Part shown: one piece after another, positions 29,123 through 44,482 of the stretch
Position numbering within the stretch: position 1 is the first letter of the stretch
Layout of the letters: each line of letters starts with the position of its first letter
NCBI GenBank assembly: GCA_937898685.1
Contig: CALEJT010000091.1
Location: forward strand, 1 to 64,000
Direction: 5' to 3'
Length of the DNA stretch: 64,000 bases
Source of the DNA: an uncultured Gammaproteobacteria bacterium
GTDB taxonomy: Bacteria > Pseudomonadota > Gammaproteobacteria > Pseudomonadales > Pseudohongiellaceae
The notes under the pieces: model-generated
Seen by the model: only the letters and a program-made list of their open reading frames with translations
What the model was told of the DNA's origin: nothing
Databases searched by the model: none
Made by a program: the position numbers and the translations under genes

Positions 29123-30214
29123 ATGGAAACCTTGAGCGTCGCTCTCGACGAGCGCAGCTATCCCATCCACATCGGTGAAGGCTTGCTGAAGCGGGCAGAT
29201 CTGTTCTTGCCGTTTGTCGAGAACCGTCAGGTCTGCGTCATCACCAACGACGTGGTGGCGCCGCTGTATCTGCAGCAGGTGTTGCAGACGCTGGCGCCTT
29301 GCCGTCCGGATTACCTCGTGCTTCCCGATGGCGAAGAACACAAAACGCTCGAAACCGTCACCCGCATCTACGATCACCTGCTTGAGCGCAACTATTCGCG
29401 CTCCTGTGTGCTGATTGCACTCGGCGGTGGGGTGATCGGTGACATGGTGGGCTTCGCTGCCGCCACTTATCAGCGTGGTGTGCGCTTCATCCAGGTACCG
29501 ACGACCTTGTTGGCGCAGGTGGATTCTTCTGTCGGTGGCAAGACCGGCGTCAACCGTCCGCTCGGCAAGAACATGGTCGGTGCCTTCTATCAACCGCAGG
29601 CGGTGCTGATCGACGTCACCACGCTCGACACCCTGCCGCTGCGCGAACTCAAGGCCGGTCTCGCTGAGGTCATCAAATATGGCTTCATCAACAATCGCGC
29701 CTTCCACGACTGGATCGAAGCCAATTTGCCGGCGCTGCTCGAGCGTGATCGCTCGGCGTTGATTCACGCCATCAAGGTGAGCTGTCAGGAGAAGGCAACG
29801 ATCGTTGCTGCCGATGAAACCGAAGGTGGTGTGCGTGCCACGCTCAACCTCGGCCATACCTTCGCGCACGCCATCGAAACCGCCACCGGCTATGGCACCT
29901 GGCTGCATGGTGAGGCAGTGGCGGCCGGCATGGTGATGGCGGCGGATCTTTCCCATCGCATGGGTTTGCTCGATGCACCATCGGCGCGCACGATCAAGGC
30001 GTTGGTGGCACGTGCCGGTCTACCAGTGGCGCCGCCCGACGATATGACGCCGGAGCAGTTCATTGCGCTGATGGCCAAAGATAAGAAGGCAGAAAAGGGT
30101 TCGATCAAGTTCATCCTGCTCGAAGCCATCGGTCGTTCCATTTACAACCGCACTGCACCGCCCGAGTTGCTCGAAGCAACGTTGACTGCAGGGCCTCGTC
30201 TCGCCGAGTTTTGA
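29123..30214 (+). CDS. aroB: 3-dehydroquinate synthase
   Basis: A 363-aa NAD- and metal-dependent enzyme making dehydroquinate from DAHP. Key segments: LPDGEEHKTLET, GGGVIGDMVGFAAATYQRG, TTLLAQVDSSVGGKTGVN, the metal ligand region NLGHTFAHAIE and HGEAVAAGM. The ATG at 29123 gives the standard N-terminus (METLSVALDERSYPIHIG). It begins 28 bases after aroK. Confidence 0.97.
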   Translation: METLSVALDERSYPIHIGEGLLKRADLFLPFVENRQVCVITNDVVAPLYLQQVLQTLAPCRPDYLVLPDGEEHKTLETVTRIYDHLLERNYSRSCVLIALGGGVIGDMVGFAAATYQRGVRFIQVPTTLLAQVDSSVGGKTGVNRPLGKNMVGAFYQPQAVLIDVTTLDTLPLRELKAGLAEVIKYGFINNRAFHDWIEANLPALLERDRSALIHAIKVSCQEKATIVAADETEGGVRATLNLGHTFAHAIETATGYGTWLHGEAVAAGMVMAADLSHRMGLLDAPSARTIKALVARAGLPVAPPDDMTPEQFIALMAKDKKAEKGSIKFILLEAIGRSIYNRTAPPELLEATLTAGPRLAEF

Positions 30215-30319
30215 GTCGTTCCTTCCTGGATGCCGTCATGTGCATGTGACGGCGTCCATGCACCATTCGGCGCAATGTGCGTCGTTCAACGCTCTTCGCA
30301 GCACCTTCGACTAACTGAT

Positions 30320-30338
30320 TGAAACCGCTCAGGTTTCA
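30320..30338 (+). terminator. Possible aroB terminator hairpin
   Basis: TGAAACC-GCTCA-GGTTTCA forms a perfect 7-bp stem about 105 bases after the aroB stop. It lacks a U-tract, so it is weak evidence of termination. The stretch 30215-30319 holds nothing else I can name. Confidence 0.35.
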
Positions 30339-30347
30339 GCACTTCAA

Positions 30348-30393
30348 AAAGTATGGCAATAACGTTGCCATACTTTGGGTGCTTGTGTAGAAT
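30348..30393 (+). promoter_or_regulatory. gltB promoter with a palindromic operator over the -35
   Basis: TTGCCA (30365-30370), a 17-bp spacer and TAGAAT (30388-30393) form a strong sigma70 promoter. The -35 is embedded in a perfect 12-bp inverted repeat, AAAGTATGGCAA (30348-30359) and TTGCCATACTTT (30365-30376) with a 5-bp centre. A palindrome covering the -35 is a natural repressor or LysR-type binding site, but I do not recognise the regulator. Confidence 0.68.
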
Positions 30394-30408
30394 GGCCGGC
30401 CGTTTTGA

Positions 30409-30434
30409 AAAAAGCATACACGTATGTGCTTTTT
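30409..30434 (+). terminator. Terminator-like hairpin in the gltB leader
   Basis: AAAAAGCATA pairs with TGTGCTTTTT (with one G-U pair) around a 6-base loop, followed directly by C; the 3' arm itself supplies the U-tract. It lies about ten bases after the predicted gltB start site and 53 bases before the gltB ATG, so it could attenuate transcription. No leader peptide or riboswitch is recognisable. Confidence 0.4.
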
Positions 30435-30486
30435 CTGAATGGTCCAGCCTGCGTCAATTACCACGAATCAGCTGAAGAGAAGAAAC

Positions 30487-34935
<4,449 letters not shown>

Positions 34936-34975
34936 GGTCGCCAACGGCAGGTACAGTACGGCGTGAGCCGTGTGA

Positions 34976-36414
<1,439 letters not shown>

Positions 36415-36415
<1 letters not shown>

Positions 36416-37482
36416 TGAACGCACCTTTGAAGAATGACCGCTTCCTGCGCGCACTACTGCGCCAGGAAGTGGATGTCACGCCCGTATGGATGATGCGCCA
36501 GGCGGGTCGTTACCTCCCCGAATATCGCGCCACGCGCGCTCAGGCCGGCGATTTCCTGACGATGTGCAAGACGCCGGCCTTCGCCTGTGAAGTGACGCTG
36601 CAGCCGCTGCGTCGCTTCGCACTCGATGCTGCCATCCTCTTTTCCGACATCCTCACCATTCCCGATGCCATGGGAATCGAGCTCTATTTCGAGCAGGGTG
36701 AGGGGCCGCGTTTCCGCAAACCGGTACGCACCGAGGCCGATGTCGATGCCTTGCCGATCGTCGATGCCAAACGTGATCTCGGCTACGTGATGGATGCGGT
36801 GTCGCTGATCCGTCGCGAGCTCAATGGCCAGGTGCCCTTGATCGGTTTCTCCGGCAGCCCGTGGACCATCGCCACCTACATGGTCGAAGGCGGCGGCAGC
36901 AAGGACTTCGCCCTCATCAAGAAGATGATGATGGCGACTCCCGCGCTGATGCATGCCTTGCTCGACAAGATCGCGCAGTCGGTCGTCGTCTACCTCAATG
37001 CGCAGATCGAAGCCGGCGCTCAGGCCGTGCAGATCTTCGACACCTGGGGTGGCGTGCTGAGTCCGTCCGCCTATCGCGAGTTCTCGCTCGGCTACATGCA
37101 GAAGATCGTGCAGGGTTTGATTCGCGAGCACGAAGGGCGCCGCGTGCCGGTGATTCTCTTCACCAAGAATGGTGGTCTGTGGCTCGAAGACATCGCCGCC
37201 GCTGGCGCCGATTGTGTCGGTCTCGACTGGACCATTGACATCGCCGACGCCAAACGGCGCATCGGTGACAAGGTGGCGCTGCAGGGCAATCTCGATCCTT
37301 CGGTGCTGTACGCTCCGCCGGAAGTCATTCGCAAGGAAGTCGCGAAGATTCTCGAAGGTTTCGGCCATGGCAACGGCCATGTCTTCAACCTGGGCCACGG
37401 CATTCATCAGCACGTCGATCCCGAACATGCGCGCGTGTTCGTCGACGCCGTGCATGAGTTGTCGGCGCCCTATCACCGCTGA
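36415..37482 (+). CDS. hemE: Uroporphyrinogen decarboxylase
   Basis: A 355-aa cytoplasmic haem-pathway enzyme converting uroporphyrinogen III to coproporphyrinogen III. The signature [16 protein letters not shown] (catalytic Arg/Asp region), [27 protein letters not shown] and [15 protein letters not shown] are intact. The start overlaps gltD. This linkage of gltBD with hemE is also seen in Pseudomonas. Confidence 0.97.
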
Positions 37483-37490
37483 GCACAGGT

Positions 37491-38006
37491 GTGACGCGTC
37501 TCAGCGCCTACGCCTTCCTTTCCATTGGCGCGAACCTGCCCGGTGAAGCAGGTTCGCCGCTGTCGACACTCAAACGCGCAGTCGAAGTGCTGCGCGGCTT
37601 GAGCGACGCATCGCTGCTGCTTTCTCCCTACTACGAATCCGATCCCAAGGATTGTCCGCCCGGCTCACCGCGTTACTGCAATGCAGTGGTGGGGCTGTTA
37701 CCACGTGCGGGGGAATCCGCGCTGACCCTGCTGTTGCAGTTGCAGCGCATCGAAGCGGACTTCGGTCGTGTGCGCAGCGGCATCGTCAACGAAGCACGCA
37801 CGCTCGATCTCGACATCCTCACCTTCCCCGACACCGAGTCCAATACCAAAGAGCTCACACTGCCGCATCCACGCGCGCATGAACGTCGTTTCGTGCTCGA
37901 ACCCTGGATCGAAGTGGTGGGAAGAGAGTGGCTGCTGAGGCAGCGCACACTGGGTGAATGGCTCGACGAATGTCGCGATCCGCCGCTCGTCGAAATCACG
38001 CAATAA
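37491..38006 (+). CDS. folK: 6-hydroxymethyl-7,8-dihydropterin pyrophosphokinase
   Basis: A 171-aa folate-pathway enzyme. Canonical residues: AFLSIGANLPGE, SPYYESDP, YCNAVVGL, ARTLDLDIL (metal-binding Asp pair) and LPHPRAHERRFVLEPWIEV. The start is GTG at 37491, eight bases after hemE, so it is probably last in the gltBD-hemE-folK run. The usual partner folB/folP genes are not here. Confidence 0.92.
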   Translation: MTRLSAYAFLSIGANLPGEAGSPLSTLKRAVEVLRGLSDASLLLSPYYESDPKDCPPGSPRYCNAVVGLLPRAGESALTLLLQLQRIEADFGRVRSGIVNEARTLDLDILTFPDTESNTKELTLPHPRAHERRFVLEPWIEVVGREWLLRQRTLGEWLDECRDPPLVEITQ

Positions 38007-38021
38007 ATTTTCGACCGCCCA

Positions 38022-38046
38022 ATAAAAAACCCGGCCGAAGCCGGGT
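38022..38046. terminator. Bidirectional terminator between folK and metF-like gene
   Basis: AAACCCGGC-CGAA-GCCGGGTTT forms a 9-bp stem. On the minus strand the loop is the stable TTCG tetraloop and the stem is followed by a run of T (TTTTTTATT), a strong terminator for metF; on the plus strand only three T follow, so termination of folK is weaker. Confidence 0.8.
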
Positions 38047-38187
38047 TTCAGGTCCATCAATGCGCCATTCCTTTGCGGCAATCCATGCCATTGCAAGCGC
38101 CAAATCGAAAAGTGTCGAGACCAAATCAGCAGTGGCTCTGCGTGACTTGAGGTGAATTCTACGCGAGTGAAGTTTCGCGTCTGTAAC

Positions 38188-38218
38188 CTGGCTCACACTT
38201 CCAGCAAGTGTGAGCCAG
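38188..38218. repeat. Perfect 13-bp inverted repeat 3' of metF-like gene
   Basis: CTGGCTCACACTT (38188-38200), loop CCAGC, and AAGTGTGAGCCAG (38206-38218) form a perfect 13-bp stem starting 21 bases beyond the metF-like stop. No T-run follows in either direction, so it is not a plain terminator. It might stabilise the mRNA or be a protein-binding palindrome. Nothing else is visible in 38047-38187 except a small CGCGA/TCGCG hairpin at 38162-38178. Confidence 0.7.
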
Positions 38219-38239
38219 TCTCGACTGCGTGAGTGGTGC

Positions 38240-39139
38240 TCAGAGCTCCACGTCGACGTCGAAGCCTTCGTCGGTCAGCGTGAACTTGCCATCCATCACG
38301 GCGTACAGCCACTTGGCGGACTTCGCCATGCCACCGAGCGGATACAGGTGAACCTGCGTGATGCCGCACTGCGGATCGTTCGCCTGATAGTTGGCGAGAT
38401 CACGTACCAGTTTGTCGGGAGCGCGGGTGGTCATCAGTTTGGCGATGTTGGCAGCCTGACGGGTCAGCACGCGCATGGAAGGACCGATGCCGCAAGCGGT
38501 GGCGTGAGCGAGCAGGGTCTTCAGGGTGGCGAGGCCCGGGATACCGATGTGGATCGGCAGCTCGTTGCCTTCGGCGCGGATGCGTTTGTCCCAAGCGATG
38601 ATCGGCTCGGCTTCGAAGCAGAACTGCGTGGTGATGTACATCTCGAAGCCGTGCTCCTTGGCATAGGCGTTCTTCTCGAGCAGGGCCTTGGTGACTTCTT
38701 CCGGCTTGATGTCGGGCGAACCTTCGGGGTGACCGGCAACGCCGAGTTTCTTGATGCCGTACTTCTGGAAGAGATCGGTGCGCAGCACTTCCATGGAGCT
38801 GGAGAATTCACCCACCGGCTTGTCGACGCCACCGCCGATCAGCAGGGCTTCGTCGACCTGGGCTTCGGCCTGGAGGATCTTCAGGTTTTCTTCGAAGAAG
38901 GTTTTGCTCGGGATGGAGCGTGCCGCGAAGTGCGGTACGGGCTTCATGCCTTCGGCGTACAGACGTTTTACCGTGGCAACGGTGTCGCGGAAATCCGAAC
39001 CCGGAAGGAAGGTGACGAAAACAGTGGTGCCTTCGCGCAGGATGTCGCGGAAGTTTTCGATCTTCTTGGCTCCGCCGGGAGTGACTTCCACGGAGGCGTT
39101 CTGGAGGAACTTCAGGATGTTGTCTTTTTCGTTGCTCAC
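38240..39139 (-). CDS. Methylenetetrahydrofolate reductase-like protein, divergent MetF
   Basis: A 299-aa TIM-barrel protein of the MTHFR superfamily. SVEVTPGGAKKIEN matches the position of the classical SFEFFPP motif with its catalytic Glu kept; GMKPVPHFAAR corresponds to the PHLTC region and EALLIGGG to the substrate/FAD loop, and TTQFCFEAE to TQFFFD. It is clearly diverged from E. coli MetF, so it may be a specialised C1-catabolic MTHFR (inference). The start is GTG at 39139 after AGGTAA. It lies downstream of bioA on the same strand but has its own promoter candidate. Confidence 0.78.
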   Translation of the reverse strand: MSNEKDNILKFLQNASVEVTPGGAKKIENFRDILREGTTVFVTFLPGSDFRDTVATVKRLYAEGMKPVPHFAARSIPSKTFFEENLKILQAEAQVDEALLIGGGVDKPVGEFSSSMEVLRTDLFQKYGIKKLGVAGHPEGSPDIKPEEVTKALLEKNAYAKEHGFEMYITTQFCFEAEPIIAWDKRIRAEGNELPIHIGIPGLATLKTLLAHATACGIGPSMRVLTRQAANIAKLMTTRAPDKLVRDLANYQANDPQCGITQVHLYPLGGMAKSAKWLYAVMDGKFTLTDEGFDVDVEL

Positions 39140-39178
39140 GGGCGTTACCTGTTTTGGATGGTAAAAAATCAGCGGGCT

Positions 39179-39207
39179 ATTCTAGCGACGCAATGGAGTA
39201 GGGGCAA
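39179..39207 (-). promoter_or_regulatory. Candidate promoter of the metF-like gene
   Basis: On the minus strand TTGCCC (39207-39202), a 17-bp spacer and TAGAAT (39184-39179) lie 40 bases upstream of the GTG start, just after bioA. The form is the same as at rpmE and gltB. No SAM riboswitch is recognisable in the short leader. Confidence 0.55.
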
Positions 39208-39263
39208 ACCGCCCGGTTCGGCGCAAATCCTTGGCAGATCGGGCCTGCTGGCGGCGCAATCGT

Positions 39264-40532
39264 TCATAGTGCCTCGCACCAGGCACATACGGTGGCGGTC
39301 AGTTGCGCGAGATCTTCGGTGCCGATGACGTAAGGCGGCATCAGGTACATCAGTCGTCCAAAGGGACGGATCCACACCCCTCTCTCGACGCAGAAACGCT
39401 GCGCGCGCGCCATGTCCACCGGTTCCTTCAGCTCCACCACGCCAATCGCTCCCAACACACGCACATCGCTGACGCCAGGGAACTGGCGACATGGTGCGAG
39501 TTCGCGCTCGAGTTGAGCAGCGATGGCTGCGATGCGTTCCTGCCAGGGGCTTTGCAGCAAGAGCTCGATGCTCGCCACCGCCACCGCACAGGCGAGTGGG
39601 TTGCCCATGAAGGTGGGGCCATGCATGAAGACACCGCCGCTGTGGGAAATGGTGTCGGCGACCTTGTCGGTGCAGAGCGTGGCGGCGAGGGTCATGGTGC
39701 CGCCGGTGAGGGCCTTGCCGAGACAGAGAATGTCGGGCGTGATGTCCGCATGTTCGCAGGCGAAGAGCTTGCCGGTGCGGCCGAAGCCGGTGGCGATCTC
39801 GTCGGCAATCAGCAGCACTTCGTAGTGATCGCAAAGGTCGCGTACCGCGCGCAGATAGTCGGCGGAATAGAAGTACATGCGTCCGGCGCCCTGCACGATC
39901 GGCTCAAGGATCAGGGCTGCGAGTTCGTGTTGGTGACGGGCCAGCAGGCGTTCCAGAGCATCGATTTCGTTGGCGGGGCAGGCCTCACCGAAACGCGCCT
40001 CGGGCGCTGGAGCGAATACTTGCTCACGCAGCGCACCGCCAAAGATGTGATGCATGCCGGTGACGGGATCGCACACGCTCATGGCGGTGAAGGTGTCGCC
40101 GTGATAGCCCTTGCGCGGCGTGATGAGACGCTGCTTCTGCGAACGCCCGCGCGCGATCCAGTACTGCAGCGCCATCTTGATCGCCACTTCCACGCTCACG
40201 GAGCCGGAGTCGCACAGGAAGACGCGTTCCAGGCCTGGAGGAGTCAGTTCGACCAGGTGCTTGCCGAGCGCGATGGCGGGTTCATGTGTGAGGCCTCCGA
40301 ACATCACATGGGCCATCGTGTCCAGCTGCGCTTTCGCCGCATCGATCAAGGCGGGGTGGCCGTAGCCGTGGATGACGCTCCACCAGGAGGACATCCCGTC
40401 GATCAATGCCGTTCCATCTTCGAGATGGAGCCGCACGCCCTCCGCCCGTACCACGGGATAGACGGGCAGGGGATTCTGCATCGAGGTATAGGGATGCCAG
40501 AGATGTTGACGATCGAAATCGAGATCGAGCAT
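39264..40532 (-). CDS. bioA: Adenosylmethionine-8-amino-7-oxononanoate aminotransferase
   Basis: A 422-aa PLP enzyme making diaminopelargonate from KAPA with SAM as amino donor. Signature regions: [68 protein letters not shown] and the PLP lysine in [17 protein letters not shown]. It is downstream of comF on the minus strand with a 56-base gap and is probably cotranscribed with it, facing bioBFCD. Confidence 0.96.
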   Translation of the reverse strand: MLDLDFDRQHLWHPYTSMQNPLPVYPVVRAEGVRLHLEDGTALIDGMSSWWSVIHGYGHPALIDAAKAQLDTMAHVMFGGLTHEPAIALGKHLVELTPPGLERVFLCDSGSVSVEVAIKMALQYWIARGRSQKQRLITPRKGYHGDTFTAMSVCDPVTGMHHIFGGALREQVFAPAPEARFGEACPANEIDALERLLARHQHELAALILEPIVQGAGRMYFYSADYLRAVRDLCDHYEVLLIADEIATGFGRTGKLFACEHADITPDILCLGKALTGGTMTLAATLCTDKVADTISHSGGVFMHGPTFMGNPLACAVAVASIELLLQSPWQERIAAIAAQLERELAPCRQFPGVSDVRVLGAIGVVELKEPVDMARAQRFCVERGVWIRPFGRLMYLMPPYVIGTEDLAQLTATVCAWCEAL

Positions 40533-40588
40533 GGCGGTAGCACGGCTAAAGAGGGCGCATTAGAAAGGAGCGGACGCCGCTTGGCAAA

Positions 40589-41335
40589 TCAGGCGCGCGC
40601 AATCGCCCAGGCATGGAGCTCCACGGGCTGCGGGAGTTGGCGATGGAGCAGACGGGCGAGCGTTTCGACGGTGCTCATCGTGGTGAGGACGTCGTCTACC
40701 AGGGCGATACGGCTCAGGCCAACGAAAGCATCAGGCTCTGCCAGGGCAAAAGCCCCGCGCAGATTGCGCTTCCGCTCGGCCTTGCGCAGGCCCTGCTGGG
40801 GCGGAGTGTCGCGAACGCGTTGCAGCGCGGTGGCAGTCACTGCAATGCCAAGCCCCTCGCCCAGTTGCCGCGCCAACACCAGCGCCTGGTTGTAGCCACG
40901 GTCGCGCAGGCGGCGTGGATGGAGCGGGACCGGCAGCAGGAGCTGTGGCAGCTCCTGCGGTCGATAGCTTTCCCGTAGCACCTCCACCAGCAACTCAGCC
41001 AACACCCGCCCGTGCTGGAGCTGATCGTGATATTTGTAGCCGCTCACCAAGGCAGAGACTGGCGGCTGCCACGTAAAAGGCGCCACAGCACGGTAGATCG
41101 GGCGTCTGCCAGAGGCGCAACGGCCACAGCGGCGGTCCGGTGGATGGCCGGGCGGCAGCGGCAGAGCGCAGCCTACGCAGGGATCTTCCACTGTGGAAAG
41201 CGTTTGCTCACAGGTCAGACAAAGGTCGCGTCGCAGGCCGCTGGCCTTCTGGCAGACCACGCAGTGCCCCGGCCAGAGGAAGAATTGGGCATTCAGTAGC
41301 CACTTGTTCAGGAATTCGGCGGCTTTGGTTGACAT
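40589..41335 (-). CDS. comF: ComF-family phosphoribosyltransferase-like protein
   Basis: A 248-aa protein with an N-terminal double zinc finger (CVVC, CLTC, CVGC, CGRC) and a C-terminal phosphoribosyltransferase fold ([37 protein letters not shown]). ComF is linked to DNA uptake and transformation in several bacteria, though its biochemical role is unclear. The ATG at 41335 starts the family N-terminus. In many gammaproteobacteria comF adjoins bioB, as here. Confidence 0.92.
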   Translation of the reverse strand: MSTKAAEFLNKWLLNAQFFLWPGHCVVCQKASGLRRDLCLTCEQTLSTVEDPCVGCALPLPPGHPPDRRCGRCASGRRPIYRAVAPFTWQPPVSALVSGYKYHDQLQHGRVLAELLVEVLRESYRPQELPQLLLPVPLHPRRLRDRGYNQALVLARQLGEGLGIAVTATALQRVRDTPPQQGLRKAERKRNLRGAFALAEPDAFVGLSRIALVDDVLTTMSTVETLARLLHRQLPQPVELHAWAIARA

Positions 41336-41356
41336 ATTCGCGGTCCTGCCTACCAT
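41329..41356 (+). promoter_or_regulatory. Candidate promoter of bioBFCD
   Basis: A perfect TTGACA (41329-41334), a 16-bp spacer and TACCAT (41351-41356). The -35 overlaps the comF start codon on the other strand, so the two divergent transcripts would interfere. The 81-base gap between comF and bioB shows no BirA operator palindrome. Confidence 0.42.
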
Positions 41357-41416
41357 TGCGGCCCTCAGCATAGTCCCGCCCCGGCCGCGCCGCCTGGGTT
41401 CTACGAGGTAATCCCC

Positions 41417-42454
41417 ATGGCCGCCGCACTGCGTCACGATTGGCAGAATCACGAAATCGAAGCCCTCTTCGACCTTCCCTTCAACGATCTCCTGTTCAGG
41501 GCCCACAGCATCCACCGCCAGTACTTCGATCCCAATGCGGTGCAGGTGAGCACACTGCTGTCGATCAAGACGGGTGCCTGCCCGGAAGACTGCAAGTACT
41601 GCTCGCAGAGCGGTCACTACAACACGGGGCTCGAGAAGGAAAAGCTATTGGCGGTGGAGAAGGTGTTGGCGGAAGCCAAGGCCGCTCGCGACGCCGGCGC
41701 CACCCGCTTCTGCATGGGTGCGGCGTGGAAGCACCCTTCCGCCAAGGACTTCCCCTACGTACTCGAGATGGTCAAGGGAGTACGTGCTCTCGGTCTGGAA
41801 ACCTGCATGACGCTGGGCAAGCTCAGCCGTGAGCAGACCCAGGCCCTCGCCGAAGCGGGGCTCGACTACTACAACCACAACATCGATACCTCGCGCGACT
41901 ACTACAACCAGATCATCACCACTCGCACCTTCGAGGAGCGTCTCGATACGCTGGCCCACGTGCGCGAAGCCGGCATCAAGGTGTGCAGCGGGGGCATCGT
42001 CGGCATGGGCGAGAGCAAGCAGGACCGCATCGGTTTCCTGCGCGAGCTGGCCAACCTGCCGCAGCATCCGGAAAGCGTGCCGATCAACAACCTGGTGAAG
42101 ATCAAGGGCACGCCACTCGAGAACGCGCCCGACATCGATCCCTTCGACTTCGTGCGCATGATCGCCGTGGCTCGCATCCTGATGCCGAAGTCGCACGTGC
42201 GTCTGTCTGCCGGACGCGAGCAGATGAACGAACAACTGCAGGCGCTGTGCTTCTTCGCCGGTGCCAACTCCATCTTCTACGGCGATCGTCTGCTGACGAC
42301 TTCCAATCCCGAAGAGAGCAAGGACCTCGCGCTCTTCGCCAAGCTCGGCATCCATCCCGAGCCGCGCGAAGTGCATCCGGAACAGCTGGCGGCGGAGGAA
42401 GCCGTTCCCGCGGCCAAGTCCTCGCTCTACTACGACGCCACTGCCGCACACTGA
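41417..42454 (+). CDS. bioB: Biotin synthase
   Basis: A 345-aa radical-SAM enzyme inserting sulfur into dethiobiotin. The 4Fe-4S motif CPEDCKYC (Cys55, 59, 62) and the 2Fe-2S Cys/Arg residues in [24 protein letters not shown] and RLSAGREQM are present, as is [12 protein letters not shown]. The ATG is preceded by GAGGTAA. First gene of bioBFCD. Confidence 0.97.
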   Translation: MAAALRHDWQNHEIEALFDLPFNDLLFRAHSIHRQYFDPNAVQVSTLLSIKTGACPEDCKYCSQSGHYNTGLEKEKLLAVEKVLAEAKAARDAGATRFCMGAAWKHPSAKDFPYVLEMVKGVRALGLETCMTLGKLSREQTQALAEAGLDYYNHNIDTSRDYYNQIITTRTFEERLDTLAHVREAGIKVCSGGIVGMGESKQDRIGFLRELANLPQHPESVPINNLVKIKGTPLENAPDIDPFDFVRMIAVARILMPKSHVRLSAGREQMNEQLQALCFFAGANSIFYGDRLLTTSNPEESKDLALFAKLGIHPEPREVHPEQLAAEEAVPAAKSSLYYDATAAH

Positions 42455-42465
42455 CGGAGCCTCCC

Positions 42466-43671
42466 ATGGCCAGCGGTTTCCGCGAACGGTTGCAGGAAAG
42501 GCTGCAAGCGCGGCGTGCTGCGCAGCTCTACCGGACGCGGCGCGAAGTGCAGTCACCGCAAAGTGCGGTGCTGCAGGTCGATGGGCGTGAACTCCTCAAC
42601 TTCTGCAGCAACGACTACCTCGGCCTCGCCAACGATCCGCGCGTGAAGGAAGCCTTCATCGCCGGTGTCGAACGCTATGGCGCTGGGAGCGGCGCTTCGC
42701 ATCTCGTGTGTGGCCACAGTGCGCCACACGAAGCGCTGGAAAATGCGCTCGCCGAATTCACCGGACGCAGCCACGCACTCGTCTATTCCAGCGGCTTCAT
42801 GGCCAACGTCGGTGTTCTCACCGCCTTGCTTGGACCACAGAGCGCGGTATTCGAAGATCGTCTCAATCACGCCTCACTGCTCGATGGCGGACTCTTCTCC
42901 GGCGCGCGCTTCAAGCGCTACGCCCATCTCGATGTCGCCGCGCTCGAGAAACAACTCGCGCAGGATGAGAGCACTGGCGAACGGCTCGTGGTGAGCGATG
43001 GCGTGTTCAGCATGGATGGTGATGTTGCGCCACTCGCTGCCCTGATGGATGTGTGTGAGGCGCACGAGGCGCTACTGATGATCGATGATGCTCATGGCTT
43101 CGGTGTCCTGGGCTGCGATGGTGGTGGACTGGCGCAGCAGACACAGGAGCAAGGTGTGCATGTCGACGAAGAACGTCTACCCATCCTGGTCGGCACACTC
43201 GGCAAGGCCTTCGGCACCATGGGCGCCTTCGTTGCGGGCAGCGAGGAACTGATCGAGACGCTCATTCAATTCTCGCGTTCCTACATCTATACCACTGCAT
43301 TGCCGCCCGCAGTCGCTGCGGCCACCTTGCGCAGTCTCGAAATTCTGCGCAGCGAAAACTGGCGGCGCGAACATCTCAGCAAACTCATCACTACTTTCCG
43401 TGCCGAATGTCTGAAGCTCGGCTTCACGCTCACCGATTCCGGCACTCCGATTCAGGGGCTCTTGCTGGGCTCGGCGGAAGCCGCGCTCGCCGCGAGTCGT
43501 GAACTCGAAGCCAAGGGTTTGCTCGTCACTGCGATTCGTCCGCCCACGGTGCCGCAGGGCACGGCGCGACTGCGCATCACCTTCACGGCCAATCACAGCG
43601 AAGCGCAGCTCGAACGCTTGCTGGAAGCACTTGCTGCGCTGAAGCCAGCGCAGGAGGTGCGCCGTGATTGA
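42466..43671 (+). CDS. bioF: 8-amino-7-oxononanoate synthase
   Basis: A 401-aa PLP enzyme condensing pimeloyl-ACP/CoA with alanine to KAPA. Visible: [40 protein letters not shown], the PLP Asp/His in [10 protein letters not shown] and the Lys in [16 protein letters not shown]. The ATG at 42466 follows bioB by 11 bases; the end overlaps bioC. Confidence 0.97.
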   Translation: MASGFRERLQERLQARRAAQLYRTRREVQSPQSAVLQVDGRELLNFCSNDYLGLANDPRVKEAFIAGVERYGAGSGASHLVCGHSAPHEALENALAEFTGRSHALVYSSGFMANVGVLTALLGPQSAVFEDRLNHASLLDGGLFSGARFKRYAHLDVAALEKQLAQDESTGERLVVSDGVFSMDGDVAPLAALMDVCEAHEALLMIDDAHGFGVLGCDGGGLAQQTQEQGVHVDEERLPILVGTLGKAFGTMGAFVAGSEELIETLIQFSRSYIYTTALPPAVAAATLRSLEILRSENWRREHLSKLITTFRAECLKLGFTLTDSGTPIQGLLLGSAEAALAASRELEAKGLLVTAIRPPTVPQGTARLRITFTANHSEAQLERLLEALAALKPAQEVRRD

Positions 43672-44482
43672 GTTGCAGAATCGACACACGAGTGGCGCGA
43701 ACGGCATTGCGCTACAGCGCATCGCGCAATCCTTCGGCGCAGCGGCCACACGCTACGATGCCCACGCTGCATTGCAGCGCGAAGTGGCGCAGGCGCTATG
43801 CGCCTTGATTCCGCCCCAGCACCCAGCACCAAGAACCTTTCTCGATCTTGGCTGCGGCACGGGTTATTGCTTGCAGCATCTGCGGCAACGTTTTCCTGCG
43901 GCCACGGCGTTCGCGCTCGATCTTGCACTGCCGATGCTGCAAACCACGCGTGAACTGGATGCTGCTGCACAGTTGGTATGCGCCGATGCAGCGGCCTTGC
44001 CCTTGGCAGGGGAGAGCATCGATCTACTGAGTTCCAGCCTGGTGTTGCAGTGGAGCTCCGATCCTGCGCGCGTTTTCAAGGAAGTGGCGCGTGTACTGCG
44101 GCCTGGTGGTCTGGCGCTGTTCAGTACCTTCGGTCCCGAGAGTTTGCGCGAACTGCGCGCGGCCTGGGCGGAGGTGGATCCGCATACACACGTGAATCAA
44201 TTCTTGCCTGAAGCCCAACTCGTCGCTGCGGCAGCAAGCAGTGGCCTGGTGGTGAGCTGCGAACGTCGTATATACGTGCGTTGGTACTGTGATCTGCGCG
44301 CGCTCGGCCGCGAACTCAAAGGCATCGGTGCGCACAACATGAATGCGACACAGCGCCCCGGTCTCACCGGACGTCAGGCCTTCGCGCGTGCCGAAGGCGC
44401 CTTCGCACGCGGCAAGGTCGCAGGACGTGGCGTGCCAGTGACCTACGAGATCTTCTATCTGCAACTGGAGGTACCAAGGTGA
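43664..44482 (+). CDS. bioC: Malonyl-ACP O-methyltransferase
   Basis: A 272-aa SAM methyltransferase that starts pimelate synthesis by methylating malonyl-ACP. The N-terminal [19 protein letters not shown], the SAM site [15 protein letters not shown] and [15 protein letters not shown] are typical BioC. GTG start inside the bioF end and a GTGA overlap with bioD show coupling. No bioH-like esterase, needed to release pimeloyl-ACP, is encoded between bioF and bioC, so it must be elsewhere. Confidence 0.94.
   Translation: MIELQNRHTSGANGIALQRIAQSFGAAATRYDAHAALQREVAQALCALIPPQHPAPRTFLDLGCGTGYCLQHLRQRFPAATAFALDLALPMLQTTRELDAAAQLVCADAAALPLAGESIDLLSSSLVLQWSSDPARVFKEVARVLRPGGLALFSTFGPESLRELRAAWAEVDPHTHVNQFLPEAQLVAAAASSGLVVSCERRIYVRWYCDLRALGRELKGIGAHNMNATQRPGLTGRQAFARAEGAFARGKVAGRGVPVTYEIFYLQLEVPR

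Noticed and set aside
30439..30486. Earlier in-frame start for gltB at 30439
   Set aside because: It would add 16 residues before the conserved propeptide, lacks a ribosome-binding site, and the usual GltB N-terminus begins at 30487.
39140..39263. SAM riboswitch upstream of the metF-like gene
   Set aside because: The leader after the predicted start is only about 30-40 bases, with no SAM-I or SAM-II core motifs.
41336..41416. BirA operator between comF and bioB
   Set aside because: No TTGTAAACC-N15-GGTTTACAA-like palindrome is present.
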